64,000 nucleotides of DNA. It comes from Aeromicrobium duanguangcaii. GTDB lineage: Bacteria; Actinomycetota; Actinomycetes; Propionibacteriales; Nocardioidaceae. The notes below the pieces were generated by a model. The model did not search any database and was not told where the DNA came from. It was given only the letters and a program-made list of their open reading frames with translations. A program made the translations under genes and the position numbers. Location of the stretch: assembly GCF_024508295.1 (NCBI RefSeq), contig NZ_CP101990.1, positions 3,038,001 through 3,102,000 of the forward strand, read 5' to 3'. Positions 51,928-61,757 of the stretch are shown here, one piece after another. Position 1 is the first letter of the stretch; every line of letters begins with the position of its first letter.

Positions 51928-53633
51928 CAGTCAAGGTCCTCCGCGAAACCCACCCGCGTCCAGTCGAGGTCGGCCAGAGCGGCGGGACCGAAGTTGCGGA
52001 CCTCGGGATCGACGGCCAGCACCTCGGGCACCACGGCCAGCGGCATGATCGACGCCTGGGCGCGCGTGACCTTGTCGACCTTCGCGATCGCCGCGGCGCG
52101 CTTCTTCTGGTCGAGCTGCTCGATCGCGGCGTCGAACGCCTTCGCGGTGGCCTTCGAGGACTTGCCGGTGAAGTTCAACGGGCTGTCGATCGGCGTGAAG
52201 AGGCGCTTGACCTCGCCCAGCCCGAACGGCTCGACCGACCAGGTGAACGTGGTCAGGTCGAAGTCGAGCGGGATGACGACCTTCTCGAAGAACGTGGCCC
52301 CGGGCACCTGCTTCACCTTGACCTGGACACCCACCTCGGCGAGATCCTTGGCGATGGTCCTGGCCCGCTCGACGGCGCCGGAACGGGTCTCGGGCACCGG
52401 GAGGGTCAGCGTCAGCGGACGGCCCTTGCGGCGGACCAGCCCCTTGCCGCCCTCACGCTTCCAGCCGGCCCGCGCCAGCAGCGCCGTGGCGCGGTCGACG
52501 TTGCGTGCCAGCGGCTTGGTCCGCGGGTCCCCGACCTGGCCGGGCAGGAGCACGACCGAGCTCATCGGGACCGTGGTGACGCCGTAGCGCTTGGAGGTGT
52601 CCTTGACCACTGCCGCGGAGTCGACGGCCAGCATCACGGCACGGCGCACGTCGGCATCGGCCAGCGGGCCGTTGCCGCCGTTGATCGTCAACTGCGACCA
52701 CTCCGACCCGAGCGAGGCTCGCAGGTCCGTGTCGGCCAAAGCCTTGCGGTTGGCCGGCGTGACGGGCGCGGCCTCGAGCTCACCGGCGACGTGAGCGGCG
52801 GCCAGGACGTCGTCGGCGCCGATGCGCCAGACGATCGAGTCCAGCTTGGGCGGGGCGCCCCACCACCGGGGGTTGCGCTCGAGGGTGATCGTGCCGGTCT
52901 TGCGCTCGATCCCCGAGACGATGAACGGGCCGTTCGCGGAGGGCGCCTTGGCGGTGAGTCCGCGGTTGAACGTCTTGACGGAGCGCGTGTAGGCCTTCGG
53001 CAGCGTGGGGTAGACCGCCGCCGGCCAGTCGGCGGTCGGCTCGTCGAACACGACCTCGTAGGCGAAGTCCCCGTCAGCGCGGACCGTGTCGATCGCGTCG
53101 ACGGCCGGGACGCGCGCTGCGGCGTAGTCGTCGTCCTGCATCGCGTCGACGAACGACACCATGTCGGCCGCGGTGATCGGCGTGCCGCCCTGCCACACGG
53201 CCTTGCGGTTGAGCTCGACCCGGACCGTCAGCGGCGAGCGGTCGACGATGTCGACGTCGGTGGCGTAGTCGGGGTCGACCGCCCACGAGCCGTCGTCCTT
53301 GACGCGGATCGCGCTGCCGAGGGTGGGCGCGAGGATCTGGGGCGCGGTGCTGGCGACGCCGTCGGTGTGCACCGGGTTGAAGGTGGCCGGGAACGAGGCG
53401 ACGCCCATCCGCAGCGTGCCACCCTCGCGGACGTCGGCGTCATCGGCCGGATGCACGTCGGCCAGCGGCAGCGACGTGTCGGCGGAGGTCTTCGGGCTCT
53501 GCGAGCTCGCGGTCTTCTCGTCGGAGGAGTCATCGCCCCCACCGAAGCAGCCGGCGAGCAGCGTGCTCGCCAGCGCCACCACAGCAAAGCGCCGGGCCCC
53601 GCGTGAAGCGGGACCCGGCGTCTTGAGAATCAC
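51927..53633 (-). CDS. Family 5 extracellular solute-binding lipoprotein
   Basis: A 568-residue lipoprotein: signal peptide with RGARR and lipobox LAGC, a Ser/Asp-rich spacer, then the oligopeptide-binding (SBP_bac_5) fold with [26 protein letters not shown] and RRAVMLAVD. Members bind peptides, nickel or opines for ABC import, and LpqW of mycobacteria is a related non-transport member. No permease or ATPase is adjacent. GTG 53633 overlaps the rplI stop; the first 15 codons contain the rplI terminator-like hairpin, so the true start is the least certain part. Confidence 0.85.
   Translation of the reverse strand: MILKTPGPASRGARRFAVVALASTLLAGCFGGGDDSSDEKTASSQSPKTSADTSLPLADVHPADDADVREGGTLRMGVASFPATFNPVHTDGVASTAPQILAPTLGSAIRVKDDGSWAVDPDYATDVDIVDRSPLTVRVELNRKAVWQGGTPITAADMVSFVDAMQDDDYAAARVPAVDAIDTVRADGDFAYEVVFDEPTADWPAAVYPTLPKAYTRSVKTFNRGLTAKAPSANGPFIVSGIERKTGTITLERNPRWWGAPPKLDSIVWRIGADDVLAAAHVAGELEAAPVTPANRKALADTDLRASLGSEWSQLTINGGNGPLADADVRRAVMLAVDSAAVVKDTSKRYGVTTVPMSSVVLLPGQVGDPRTKPLARNVDRATALLARAGWKREGGKGLVRRKGRPLTLTLPVPETRSGAVERARTIAKDLAEVGVQVKVKQVPGATFFEKVVIPLDFDLTTFTWSVEPFGLGEVKRLFTPIDSPLNFTGKSSKATAKAFDAAIEQLDQKKRAAAIAKVDKVTRAQASIMPLAVVPEVLAVDPEVRNFGPAALADLDWTRVGFAEDLD
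53590..53620 (-). terminator. Hairpin after rplI, inside the next gene's signal-peptide codons
   Basis: Minus-strand arms CGCCGGGTCCCGC and GCGGGGCCCGGCG (one U-G pair) around a 5-nt loop, followed by CTTTGC. It starts 10 nt after the rplI stop and lies within codons 5-15 of the solute-binding protein gene. Confidence 0.6.
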
Positions 53634-54076
53634 TTGGAGGCGACGACGTTCAGCTTGACGGTCGCGACGACCTCGGGGTGCACGCGCACGGAGACCGTGT
53701 GCGAGCCGAGGCTCTTGATGGGGTTGCCAACTTCGATGCGACGCTTGTCGACCTGCGCGCCGGCCTCGGCCAGCGCATCGGCGATGTCGGTGACGGTGAC
53801 GGCGCCGAAGAGGCGACCGCCCTCGCCGGCCTGCGCCGAGACGTTGATCGCGGACGACTCGAGGTTGCCCTTGATCGACTTGGCGGTCTCGAGGTCGTGC
53901 ACGGCGCGCGCATCGCGAGCAGCCTTGATCGACTCGACCTGGTTGGCAGCGCCCTTCGTCCAACGGATGGCGAAGTTGCGCGGCAGCAGGAAGTTACGGC
54001 CGTAGCCGTCCTTGACCTCGACGATGTCGCCGGGCTGGCCGAGGTTCGAGACCTCGTGCGTGAGGATGAGCTTCAT
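53630..54076 (-). CDS. rplI: 50S ribosomal protein bL9
   Basis: A 148-residue bL9 with the N-terminal domain ([33 protein letters not shown]), a long connecting helix and the C-terminal domain ending [10 protein letters not shown]. It binds 23S rRNA near the L1 stalk. Last gene of rpsF-ssb-rpsR-rplI. Confidence 0.98.
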   Translation of the reverse strand: MKLILTHEVSNLGQPGDIVEVKDGYGRNFLLPRNFAIRWTKGAANQVESIKAARDARAVHDLETAKSIKGNLESSAINVSAQAGEGGRLFGAVTVTDIADALAEAGAQVDKRRIEVGNPIKSLGSHTVSVRVHPEVVATVKLNVVASK

Positions 54077-54094
54077 CTGTTCGTTGCTCCTGAC

Positions 54095-54331
54095 TCAGCG
54101 ACCGCTGGACGTGTAGGGCAGCAGCGCCATCTCGCGCGCGTTCTTGATCGCCTTGGCGATCTGACGCTGCTCCTGGACGGACACGCCGGTGACGCGACGA
54201 GCGCGGATCTTGCCGCGGTCGGAGATGAACTTCCGCAGCAGTGCGGTGTCCTTGTAATCGATGGTGGTGACGCCGGCAGCCGCGAGCGGGTTGCTCTTCT
54301 TCTTCGGCTTCCGGACAACGGGCTTGGCCAT
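54095..54331 (-). CDS. rpsR: 30S ribosomal protein bS18, zinc-free form
   Basis: A 78-residue bS18 ([37 protein letters not shown]). It has no Cys at all, so it is the zinc-independent type. Actinobacteria often carry two bS18 copies; this is the one in the main operon. It pairs with bS6 in the platform of the small subunit. Confidence 0.98.
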   Translation of the reverse strand: MAKPVVRKPKKKSNPLAAAGVTTIDYKDTALLRKFISDRGKIRARRVTGVSVQEQRQIAKAIKNAREMALLPYTSSGR

Positions 54332-54367
54332 GATGCTCCTGGAAAAATTCTTGCTACGTGTGATGGA

Positions 54368-54937
54368 TCAGAAGGGGGGCTCGTCGGTCGAACCGCCGGC
54401 GCTGCTGCCGCCGCCGCCCCAGGGGTCGTTGCCCCCGGCAGGCGCCTGCGGCTGCGAGGGCTGGGCCCACGCGCTGGCGTTCGACTGCTGTCCAGCAGGC
54501 TGGCCGCCACCGAAACCACCGGCGTTGCCGCCGGAGTTCCCGCCGCCGAAGCCGCCGCCCTGACCGCCGCCACCCGACGTGCGGGTGACCTGTGCGGTGG
54601 CGTTGCGCAACGACGGGCCGACCTCGTCGACCGTCATCTCGACGCTCGTTCCCCGGCCGCCGTCCTGACGCTCGTACTCGCGGACCTTCAGGGCGCCAGT
54701 GACGATGACGCGGGTGCCCTTGGTCAGCGAGCCGGCGACGTTCTCGGCCAGCTGGCGCCAGGCCGAGCAGCGGATGAACAGCGTGTCGCCGTCCTTCCAC
54801 TCGTTCGTCTGACGGTCGAACGTGCGCGCGGTGGACGCGACGGTGAAGTCGGCGACCGCGGCACCCGACGGCGTGAACCGCAGTTCGGGGTCGCGCGTCA
54901 GGTTGCCGACGAGGGTGATGGTGGTTTCGCCTGCCAT
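54368..54937 (-). CDS. ssb: Single-stranded DNA-binding protein
   Basis: A 189-residue SSB: an OB fold in residues 1-110 ([20 protein letters not shown], split as [13 protein letters not shown]), a Gly-rich linker with several GGGFGGG units and Gln/Pro spacer, and the conserved acidic tip DEPPF that recruits repair and replication partners. It is essential for replication and sits in its usual place between rpsF and rpsR. ATG 54937. Confidence 0.97.
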   Translation of the reverse strand: MAGETTITLVGNLTRDPELRFTPSGAAVADFTVASTARTFDRQTNEWKDGDTLFIRCSAWRQLAENVAGSLTKGTRVIVTGALKVREYERQDGGRGTSVEMTVDEVGPSLRNATAQVTRTSGGGGQGGGFGGGNSGGNAGGFGGGQPAGQQSNASAWAQPSQPQAPAGGNDPWGGGGSSAGGSTDEPPF

Positions 54938-55010
54938 GGGATCAGCCTTCTCTCGAGGTCTCGCGACGAGTCTGTCGGATTCAGGGGACGGAATGTCTCC
55001 GTCCACAGAA

Positions 55011-55310
55011 TCACTTCACGTCGGGACGCGTGACCTTCGTACGGACGACGGACTCGTTCAGCGACAGCTGACGGTCCAGCTCCTTGACCGAGGCAGGCTC
55101 GGCGGACAGACCGATGACGGCGTAGATGCCCTCGGACTTCTTGTTGATCTCGTAGGCCAGGCGGCGCTTGCCCCACACATCGATGCCGTCGACGGAACCG
55201 CCGTCGGCGACGATCGTGTTGTTGAGGTAGGTCGAGAGGCTCTTCTCGACGGAACGCTCATCGACGTCCGCATCGAGGATGACCATGACTTCGTACTTGC
55301 GCAGTGACAC
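55011..55310 (-). CDS. rpsF: 30S ribosomal protein bS6
   Basis: A 99-residue bS6 ([27 protein letters not shown], a late [10 protein letters not shown]). It forms a heterodimer with bS18. GTG 55310 is chosen: AAAGGAG lies 9 nt upstream and the protein length is normal. First gene of the operon. Confidence 0.97.
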   Translation of the reverse strand: MSLRKYEVMVILDADVDERSVEKSLSTYLNNTIVADGGSVDGIDVWGKRRLAYEINKKSEGIYAVIGLSAEPASVKELDRQLSLNESVVRTKVTRPDVK

Positions 55311-55380
55311 TGCGGGTTCTCCTTTGGACTGGGCGGTGACGGGCTTTCCGTCACAGGAGGGTGTTGCCTCGAACGGCAAC
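55311..55380 (-). promoter_or_regulatory. Structured 5' leader of rpsF operon
   Basis: Assuming start near 55380, the 70-nt leader folds into two hairpins: GTTGCC/GGCAAC with a 6-nt loop (55363-55380) and GTGACGG/CCGTCAC with a 5-nt loop (55336-55354), followed by AAAGGAG. Position and size suit an autoregulatory ribosomal-protein leader, possibly of the bS6:bS18 type, but this is inference. Confidence 0.45.
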
Positions 55381-55386
55381 CTCACG

Positions 55387-55392
55387 AGTCTA
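55387..55392 (-). promoter_or_regulatory. -10 box TAGACT of rpsF-ssb-rpsR-rplI
   Basis: Minus-strand TAGACT puts the transcription start about 70 nt before GTG 55310. This is one of the few promoters in the window with a real leader. Confidence 0.5.
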
Positions 55393-55439
55393 GCAGTGGC
55401 CCGTCGTTGCCGACCAATCCTCGACCGGGCGGCCCCGGC

Positions 55440-57998
55440 TCACTCGCCGGTGATCGCCTTGAGCACGTCGAGCTTGGCGGCGCGGCGGGCCGGGACCACG
55501 GCCGCGAGCACGCCCACGAGCGCCGAGACCACGACGAACACCGCCAGCGAGCCGGCCGGGATGGCCAGGTCGCTGATGCCGTCGTTCTGGAACGACCGCT
55601 GCAGGGCGACGCCGAAGAGCAGCCCGGCCCCGATCCCCAGCACCGCGCCCAGGATCGCGATCGCCACCGACTCCAGACGCACCATGCGGCGCAACTGCGG
55701 GCGGGTCAGGCCGACCGCGCGCAGCAGGCCGATCTCGCGGGTGCGCTCGATGACGCTCAGGGCCAGCGTGTTGATGATGCCCAGCACGGCGATGACGATC
55801 GCCAGACCCAGCAGCGCGTAGATCAGGTAGAGCAGCGTGTTGACCTGCGAGCGCTGCGCCTCGGCGTAGCTCTCCTTGTCCTGCACGACGATCGTGGGGT
55901 TGTCGCCCACGGCCCGCTCGAGGTTGGCCCGCACCGTGCGCGTGCCGGTGCCGGGCGCGGCGTTGATCGCCAGCGAGGTGTCGCCACGCTTGATGCCCGC
56001 CGCCGCGACGGTCGTCAGCGGCACGACGGCCTGGTTGACGAGGTTGCTGTCGGCGTAGACGCCCGACACGGTCGCGTCGAACTCACCGGAGCCGAACGCC
56101 AGCTTCACCGCGTCGCCCGTCTTCCGGCCGAGCGACGCGGCCATCGACTCGCTCAGGGCGATCGTGTTCTCGCCGGTGGGCGCGGCGCCGTCGGCGAAGT
56201 CCAGCTTGAAGACCTTGGAGAACTGCTCAGCGTCGGTCGCCGAGGCGAAGACCTGTGTGCCGTCGGCCTTGAAGACGATCGACTGGGCCGGCGACGCGGC
56301 CGCGACCCCGGGGACCTCACTGATCTTCTGCGAGATCTCGGGCGAGAACGGCTGACCGCTGACGCTCTGGACGATGAAGTCGGCCGAGAACTCGCGCTCG
56401 ACGCCCTTGTCGATGGACGTGTTGATCGAGGCGCCCAGGATCGACATCGTCGTGACCAGCGCCAGGCCGATCATCAGCGCGGAGGCGGTCGCGGCGGTGC
56501 GCCGCGGATTGCGCCGGGCGTTCTGCGCGGCCAGCTGGCCCACGGACTTGTAGATGGTCCGGTAGACGAGGCCGAACGCCGCCAGGACCGGCGACGCGAT
56601 GATCGGGCTGCCCAGGGCGACCGCCATCAGCACGCCGAAGATGCCCACGCCGACCCAGATGATCGGGCGCGGGACGTCGAGCCACGAGCCGGCCGACATC
56701 GAGGCGGCTCCGGCCAGGCCGAACAGCAGGGCGATCGCGATCCGCCACCGCAGGGACGACTCGGGCATCGCGACCTCGTCGCGCATCGCCGCGACCGGGG
56801 GGACGCGGCCGGCGCGCCGGGCCGGGATCCACGCGGCAAGCATCGTCACGAGCACGCCGACGGCGTACGCCAGCACGATCGTGCGCGGCTCGAACACCAG
56901 CGACGTACCCGAGAGGTCCAGGCCGAACCGGCTGAACAGGGTCTTGAGCAGCATCGCCAGACCGAAGCCCATCCCCAGGCCCAGCGTCGAGCCGATGACG
57001 CCGATCACGAACGCCTCGGTCAGCACCGAGCGGCTGACCTGGGGACGCGATGCCCCCAGCGCGCGCAGCAACGCCAGCTCGCGGCTGCGCTGGGCCACGA
57101 GGATCGAGAACGTGTTGACGATCAGGAAGGTGCCGACCACCAGGGCGATGCCGGCGAAGACCAGCAGGAACGTGTTCAGGAACCCGAGCAGCTGGTCGAA
57201 GAGGTTCTTGGACTCCTCGGCGACCGCGTCGCCCGTGACTGCCTCGGTGCCGGCGGGGATCACCTTCGCGACCTGGTCGGCCACCTCGCGCTGCGTCGCG
57301 CCGGACGCGGCTTCGATCTGGATGATGCTGAAGGCGTCCTTGCCGTCGAGGAAGTACCTCTGGGCGCTGGCGTCGTCGAAGATCACGAGGGTCGCGCCGG
57401 CCAGCCCGCCGGAGGAGAAGTCGAAGATGCCCACGAGCTTGGTCTTGATGATGGGCGGCTCGCTGGGCAGCGCGATCTTGACGGTGTCGCCCAGGCGGTA
57501 GCCGGCCACCTCGGCCGAGCGAGCGTCGAGCGCGATCTCGCCGTCCTTGTCCGGGGCGCGACCCTGCTCCCACTGGAGCATCTGGTCGCCTGCGGCGTTG
57601 GGGATCGGGTTCTCACTGCCGGCGTTGAGCGCGATCGTGGGCGCACCCGTGCCGCCGAGCAGCCGGTTGTTCTTCTTGATGACGAACAGGCCGCCGCCGT
57701 TGACCGCGCCCTCGGCGCGCGCGACGCCCGGCAGCGCGGCGACCTCGTCGACGTACGAGGCCGGGATGGAGCGCGCCTCACGGTTGACGCTCATCGCGAT
57801 GGCGTCGTCGTTGCCCGTCTCGGGCCGGACCGCGACGTCGGTGACCGTGCCGTAGGCGATCTGGTCGAAGCTCTCACCGATCGTGTCGGTGAACACCAGG
57901 GAACCGGACAGGAAGGCGATGCCCAGGACGATCGCGAAGGCGCTGAGGAACAGACGGACCTTGCGAGCTACGAGATTGCGCCAGGTGACTCTGCGCAC
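55440..57998 (-). CDS. ABC transporter permease, FtsX/MacB type, two-repeat
   Basis: An 852-residue permease with N-terminal helix (ARKVRLFLSAFAIVLG), a large external domain (about 40-250), three helices, a middle helix pair, then a second external domain and three C-terminal helices: two FtsX units in one chain. In such systems the external domains handle lipoproteins, lipids or peptides at the membrane surface. GTG 57998 is 1 nt after the stop of the ATPase gene, so the two form one exporter. Substrate unknown. Confidence 0.92.
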   Translation of the reverse strand: MRRVTWRNLVARKVRLFLSAFAIVLGIAFLSGSLVFTDTIGESFDQIAYGTVTDVAVRPETGNDDAIAMSVNREARSIPASYVDEVAALPGVARAEGAVNGGGLFVIKKNNRLLGGTGAPTIALNAGSENPIPNAAGDQMLQWEQGRAPDKDGEIALDARSAEVAGYRLGDTVKIALPSEPPIIKTKLVGIFDFSSGGLAGATLVIFDDASAQRYFLDGKDAFSIIQIEAASGATQREVADQVAKVIPAGTEAVTGDAVAEESKNLFDQLLGFLNTFLLVFAGIALVVGTFLIVNTFSILVAQRSRELALLRALGASRPQVSRSVLTEAFVIGVIGSTLGLGMGFGLAMLLKTLFSRFGLDLSGTSLVFEPRTIVLAYAVGVLVTMLAAWIPARRAGRVPPVAAMRDEVAMPESSLRWRIAIALLFGLAGAASMSAGSWLDVPRPIIWVGVGIFGVLMAVALGSPIIASPVLAAFGLVYRTIYKSVGQLAAQNARRNPRRTAATASALMIGLALVTTMSILGASINTSIDKGVEREFSADFIVQSVSGQPFSPEISQKISEVPGVAAASPAQSIVFKADGTQVFASATDAEQFSKVFKLDFADGAAPTGENTIALSESMAASLGRKTGDAVKLAFGSGEFDATVSGVYADSNLVNQAVVPLTTVAAAGIKRGDTSLAINAAPGTGTRTVRANLERAVGDNPTIVVQDKESYAEAQRSQVNTLLYLIYALLGLAIVIAVLGIINTLALSVIERTREIGLLRAVGLTRPQLRRMVRLESVAIAILGAVLGIGAGLLFGVALQRSFQNDGISDLAIPAGSLAVFVVVSALVGVLAAVVPARRAAKLDVLKAITGE

Positions 57999-57999
57999 G

Positions 58000-58743
58000 T
58001 CACACGCCGATCCGGCGCTGGACGACGCTCATGCGCTCGAGGACCTTCTCGGCCGTGGGGTTGCGCAGCTCGGACACGACCCGGCCGTCGGCCAGGTAGA
58101 CGACCCGGTCGGTGTAGCTGGCCGCGCCGGGGTCGTGGGTGACCATGACGATCGTCTGGCCGAACTCGTCGACGCTGCGGCGCAGGAACGACAGCACCTC
58201 GGCGCCCGACGTCGAGTCGAGGTTGCCGGTGGGCTCGTCGGCGAAGACGATCGACGGCCGGCTCACCAGGGCGCGCGCGCACGCCACCCGCTGGGCCTGG
58301 CCGCCGGACATCTCGTTGGGGCGGTGCTTCAGGCGGTCGGCCAGGCCGACGGCCTCGATCACCTTGGCGTACCACGTCGGATCGGGCTTGCGGCCGGCGA
58401 TGGACAGCGGCAGCAGGATGTTCTCCTCGGCCGTCAGCGTGGGCACGAGGTTGAACGCCTGGAAGACGAAGCCGATCTTCTCGCGGCGCATGACGGTCAG
58501 CGCCTTGTCGTCGAGCTTGGCCAACGTGGTCGGACCGATGGTCACGCGGCCGCCGTCGGGGGTGTCGAGCGCAGCCATGCAGTGCATGAGCGTGGACTTG
58601 CCCGATCCGGAGGGGCCCATGACCGCGGTGAACTCGCCTTCGTAGATCTCCAGGGAGACCCCGTCGAGCGCCCGGACCTGGGCATCACCCTTGCCGTACG
58701 TCTTCGTGAGCTCGTGCGCGTGCGCCGCGACGGTCTTTTCCAT
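58000..58743 (-). CDS. ABC transporter ATPase, LolD/MacB type
   Basis: A 247-residue ATPase with Walker A GPSGSGKST (about 43-51), Q-loop FQAFNL, signature MSGGQAQR, Walker B IVFADEP and H-loop VTHD. It powers the FtsX-type permease encoded next. ATG 58743 is preceded by a TAGGCT -10 box at 6 nt. Confidence 0.95.
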   Translation of the reverse strand: MEKTVAAHAHELTKTYGKGDAQVRALDGVSLEIYEGEFTAVMGPSGSGKSTLMHCMAALDTPDGGRVTIGPTTLAKLDDKALTVMRREKIGFVFQAFNLVPTLTAEENILLPLSIAGRKPDPTWYAKVIEAVGLADRLKHRPNEMSGGQAQRVACARALVSRPSIVFADEPTGNLDSTSGAEVLSFLRRSVDEFGQTIVMVTHDPGAASYTDRVVYLADGRVVSELRNPTAEKVLERMSVVQRRIGV

Positions 58744-58749
58744 GGGCAG

Positions 58750-58755
58750 AGCCTA
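58750..58755 (-). promoter_or_regulatory. -10 box TAGGCT, leaderless start
   Basis: Minus-strand TAGGCT ends 6 nt before ATG 58743 of the ABC ATPase gene. Confidence 0.5.
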
Positions 58756-58795
58756 GGCGAACCAGCCACGTTTGCGGACCGAGTGTCACTGTGAG

Positions 58796-59869
58796 TTACA
58801 CGATGTCAGCAGATCCGCCCCACAGATCGACCCTGGCGTCGGCGTCGCGACCGACCAGCTCGTCGATCCGATCGAGCTCCTCGGCGCTGAAGTCGGTGTT
58901 CTCCGCCGCCTTGATGTTCTCGTCCAGCTGCTCGGTGCGCGAGGCCCCGACCAGCGCCGAGGTGGCGGCGCCGGGCCGCAGGACCCACGAGAGCGCCAGT
59001 TGCGCCAAGGTCTGTCCACGCTCCCGGCCGATCTCGGCCAGGCCGCGCAGCCGCTCGCGGTTCAGGCCGACCAGCGAGTCGTCGAACGAGGACCGTCCGC
59101 CGGCTCGCTGCACCGGCTCGTCACCGAGATAGCGGTCGGTCAGCAGCCCCTGGGCCAGGGCGGTGAAGGCGATCGAGCCCATGCCGACGTCCTCGAGCGT
59201 GGCGAACAGCTCGTCCTCGACCCACCGGTTGACCATCGAGTAGGCGGGCTGGTGGATCACCAGCGGCGTCCCCAGGTCGGCGGCCACCTCGGCCGCGCGA
59301 CGGGTGCGCTCGGCCGAGTACGACGAGATGCCGACGTAGAGCGCCTTGCCCTGGCGCACCGCGGTGTCCAGCGCGCCCACCGTCTCCTCGACGGGGGTGT
59401 CGGGATCGGCGCGGTGCGAGTAGAAGATGTCGACGTGGTCCAGGCTCATCCGCTGCAGTGAGGCGTCGAGGCTGGCCAGCAGGTACTTGCGCGACCCGAG
59501 GTAGCCGTACGGACCGGGCCACATGTCCCAGCCGGCCTTGGTCGAGATGATCAGCTCGTCGCGGTAGGGCGCGAAGTCGCCGCGCATCATCCGGCCGAAG
59601 TTCTCCTCGGCCGACCCCGGCGGCGGGCCGTAGTTGTTCGCCAGGTCGAAGTGCGTGATGCCCAGGTCGAAGGCGTGACGCAGCACCTCGCGCTGGGTGT
59701 CGAACGTGCGGTTGTCACCGAAGTTCCACCACAGCCCGAGGCTGATCGGCGGCAGCAGCAGCCCCGACCGGCCGACCCGGCGGTAGTCCAGGCCCTGGTA
59801 GCGGTCGGCGTCGGCCTGCCACGGGCGATGGGTCTCGTCGACGCGGTTGCGGGTCCAGTCGGTGCTCAT
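58796..59869 (-). CDS. Aldo/keto reductase, YghZ-like
   Basis: A 357-residue NADPH-dependent reductase with the catalytic set: Asp and Tyr in FDLANNYGPP, Lys in ISTKAGWDMWPGP, His in FYSHRAD. The GPPPGSAEENFG and YLGSRKYLLASLDASLQRM segments match the YghZ subgroup (L-glyceraldehyde-3-phosphate reductase, methylglyoxal detoxification). A TACCGT -10 box ends 6 nt before ATG 59869. Confidence 0.92.
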   Translation of the reverse strand: MSTDWTRNRVDETHRPWQADADRYQGLDYRRVGRSGLLLPPISLGLWWNFGDNRTFDTQREVLRHAFDLGITHFDLANNYGPPPGSAEENFGRMMRGDFAPYRDELIISTKAGWDMWPGPYGYLGSRKYLLASLDASLQRMSLDHVDIFYSHRADPDTPVEETVGALDTAVRQGKALYVGISSYSAERTRRAAEVAADLGTPLVIHQPAYSMVNRWVEDELFATLEDVGMGSIAFTALAQGLLTDRYLGDEPVQRAGGRSSFDDSLVGLNRERLRGLAEIGRERGQTLAQLALSWVLRPGAATSALVGASRTEQLDENIKAAENTDFSAEELDRIDELVGRDADARVDLWGGSADIV

Positions 59870-59875
59870 GACTTC

Positions 59876-59881
59876 ACGGTA
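59876..59881 (-). promoter_or_regulatory. -10 box TACCGT, leaderless start
   Basis: Minus-strand TACCGT ends 6 nt before ATG 59869 of the aldo/keto reductase gene. Confidence 0.5.
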
Positions 59882-59911
59882 TGCCGCCGCGACGACGGCG
59901 GCACGACGCCC

Positions 59912-60754
59912 TCACATCAGGCGGGTGATCTCGACGTCGACGGTGGTGCTGACCTCGCCGTCGGTCGAGTAGATGCCGCGCAGGTTCGGGTTGTCGTCGA
60001 AGTCGCGCCCGCGCGACACGATGATGTGACGCTCTCCGGGAGCCTCGCCGTTGGTGACGTCCCAGCCGACCCAGCGGCCGTCCCACCACTCGAGCCACGC
60101 GTGCGGCTCGGCGGTGACGGGCACCTCGACCTGCGGCTCGGTCTCGGGATGGACGTATCCCGCGACGAAGCGCGCCGGGATCGAGGCGTGACGCAGGGCG
60201 CCGATCGCGACGTGGGTGATGTCGTGGGTGACGCCGCGGCCGGTGTCCCACGCCTCCTCGGCGGTGGCGCTGACGTGGGTGGCCCCGACGAGCCGCTTGA
60301 TCCGGTCACGCAGCAGCGCGACCACCGCCTCGACGTAGGCACCCGGCGTCGCCGACTCGGCCCGGATCGCGTCCAGCTCGGGGATCAGCGAAGCGGAGGG
60401 CTGCACCTTGTCCTGCTGGTGCACGAACTCGCAGTACCGGTCGAGCGTGGACGGGTCGAGGTCGTCCCAGCCGATGGAGCGTCCGGGCTCGGCCGGATCG
60501 GCCGTGTCGACGATCGAGGTCGCCACGACCCGCAGCTCGTCGTGCGGGTCGGTGACCTCGAACGCGGTGACGGTGGCGCCCCAGTAGTCGCGGTACTCCT
60601 GCGACCACGCGGTCGGCGCGATCTCGAGCCGCGACCGGCGGACGTACTGGTCGGCCGTGGTCTGCGGGGTCAGCCGGGCCTCGCTGTACGACGCCCGGGT
60701 GGGCACGGAGTACGTGTAGCTCGTCGCGTGCCGGACGCGCATGCGCATGCTCAT
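59912..60754 (-). CDS. Transglutaminase-like protein with catalytic Cys replaced by Thr
   Basis: A 280-residue protein with the bacterial transglutaminase-like N-terminal domain (RVRHATSYTYSVP, YVRRSRLEIAP) and core. The usual GVCQDFAH active site reads GRGVTHDITH, so the nucleophile is Thr at about residue 176, while His about 218 (EPHAWLEW) and Asp about 232 (GWDVTNG) are kept. The only Cys lies elsewhere (LDRYCEF). It ends a three-gene run with the alpha-E and ATP-grasp proteins, a grouping known from peptide-modifying amidoligase clusters. ATG 60754 is the first of several close starts. It may bind rather than cleave amides, or use another chemistry. Confidence 0.87.
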   Translation of the reverse strand: MSMRMRVRHATSYTYSVPTRASYSEARLTPQTTADQYVRRSRLEIAPTAWSQEYRDYWGATVTAFEVTDPHDELRVVATSIVDTADPAEPGRSIGWDDLDPSTLDRYCEFVHQQDKVQPSASLIPELDAIRAESATPGAYVEAVVALLRDRIKRLVGATHVSATAEEAWDTGRGVTHDITHVAIGALRHASIPARFVAGYVHPETEPQVEVPVTAEPHAWLEWWDGRWVGWDVTNGEAPGERHIIVSRGRDFDDNPNLRGIYSTDGEVSTTVDVEITRLM

Positions 60755-60830
60755 GCCGGAACCCCCGAGAAGACACGACGATACGGCGGCACCGGCATGG
60801 CGTACCCCTCGTTCACTCGCTGTCGCTCGC

Positions 60831-61757
60831 TCACAGAGACACCCTCCCGGTCCACATGTGCCAGTTCTCCTGGGCGAAGTAGCGCGCCGTGATGGCGTCG
60901 CTGGCCGCCGAGCAGGCGCGCTGCAGGCGCTCCATCTCGAACGGCATGGTCTCGAGCAGCTCGTTCAGCGGCCGGTACTCGATCTCGGTGCGGGCCCGGC
61001 CGAGCAGCCGCAGCGCCTCGTCGGAGAAGCCGGCGCGACGGCCGGCGACGTCCAGGCGCGTCAGCGCGCGCTCGGCCTCGCTCAGGCTCGACACGAGCGA
61101 CCGCGGGAACCAGCGGTCCAGCAGCAGGTACTCGGCGGCGGCGCTGTCGCGCTCGATCCCGCGATACGTGCGCAGGAAGCTCTCGTAGCCGCCGCAGGCG
61201 CGCAGCGTGTTCTGCCACGCCACACCCGATCCACCAGCGCTGGCCGCCGTCGACAGCAGTCGCGCGGTCATGTCGGCCCGCTCGATGTTGCGGCCCAGCA
61301 CGTAGAAGTACCAGCCCTGGTCGCGCGGCATCGAGTCGTCGGCGGAGCCCGAGATCATCGCGGTGCGGCGACGGACCCAGTTGAACATCTCGACCGGACG
61401 CATCGAGGTGGCCGCCGGCACGCCCTGCCAGGTGGTGTTGATGGCCGACCAGACATCGGTCGAGAGCGTCTCGCGGGCACTGCGGGCGGCCTCGCGCATC
61501 GAGCCGATGACCGCCGCGATGGACGTCGGGGACTTCTGGTCGTACGCCAGGTTGTCGAGCATCGACCAGCGGTTCGGCACGCCGTCGAAGTCCTCGATGC
61601 CCATGACCGCGAACAACTGCTCGCAGCTGGTGATCTCGTCGGTGGAGGGGTCCTCGACGAGCATCTGCATCTGGACGTCCAGCAGGCGGGCCGTGTCGTC
61701 GGCGCGCTCGAGGTAGCGGCCGATCCAGAACAGCGACTCACCGATCCGGCTGAGCAT
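60831..61757 (-). CDS. Alpha-E domain protein (DUF403)
   Basis: A 308-residue all-helical protein with the alpha-E signature at both ends: MLSRIGESLFWIGRYLERADDTARL at the N terminus (key part FWIGRYLERAD) and a second WYFYVLGRNIERADMTARLL near the middle. Alpha-E proteins accompany circularly permuted ATP-grasp enzymes and transglutaminases in conserved gene sets thought to make or modify small peptides. ATG 61757 overlaps the ATP-grasp stop by one base. Confidence 0.92.
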   Translation of the reverse strand: MLSRIGESLFWIGRYLERADDTARLLDVQMQMLVEDPSTDEITSCEQLFAVMGIEDFDGVPNRWSMLDNLAYDQKSPTSIAAVIGSMREAARSARETLSTDVWSAINTTWQGVPAATSMRPVEMFNWVRRRTAMISGSADDSMPRDQGWYFYVLGRNIERADMTARLLSTAASAGGSGVAWQNTLRACGGYESFLRTYRGIERDSAAAEYLLLDRWFPRSLVSSLSEAERALTRLDVAGRRAGFSDEALRLLGRARTEIEYRPLNELLETMPFEMERLQRACSAASDAITARYFAQENWHMWTGRVSL

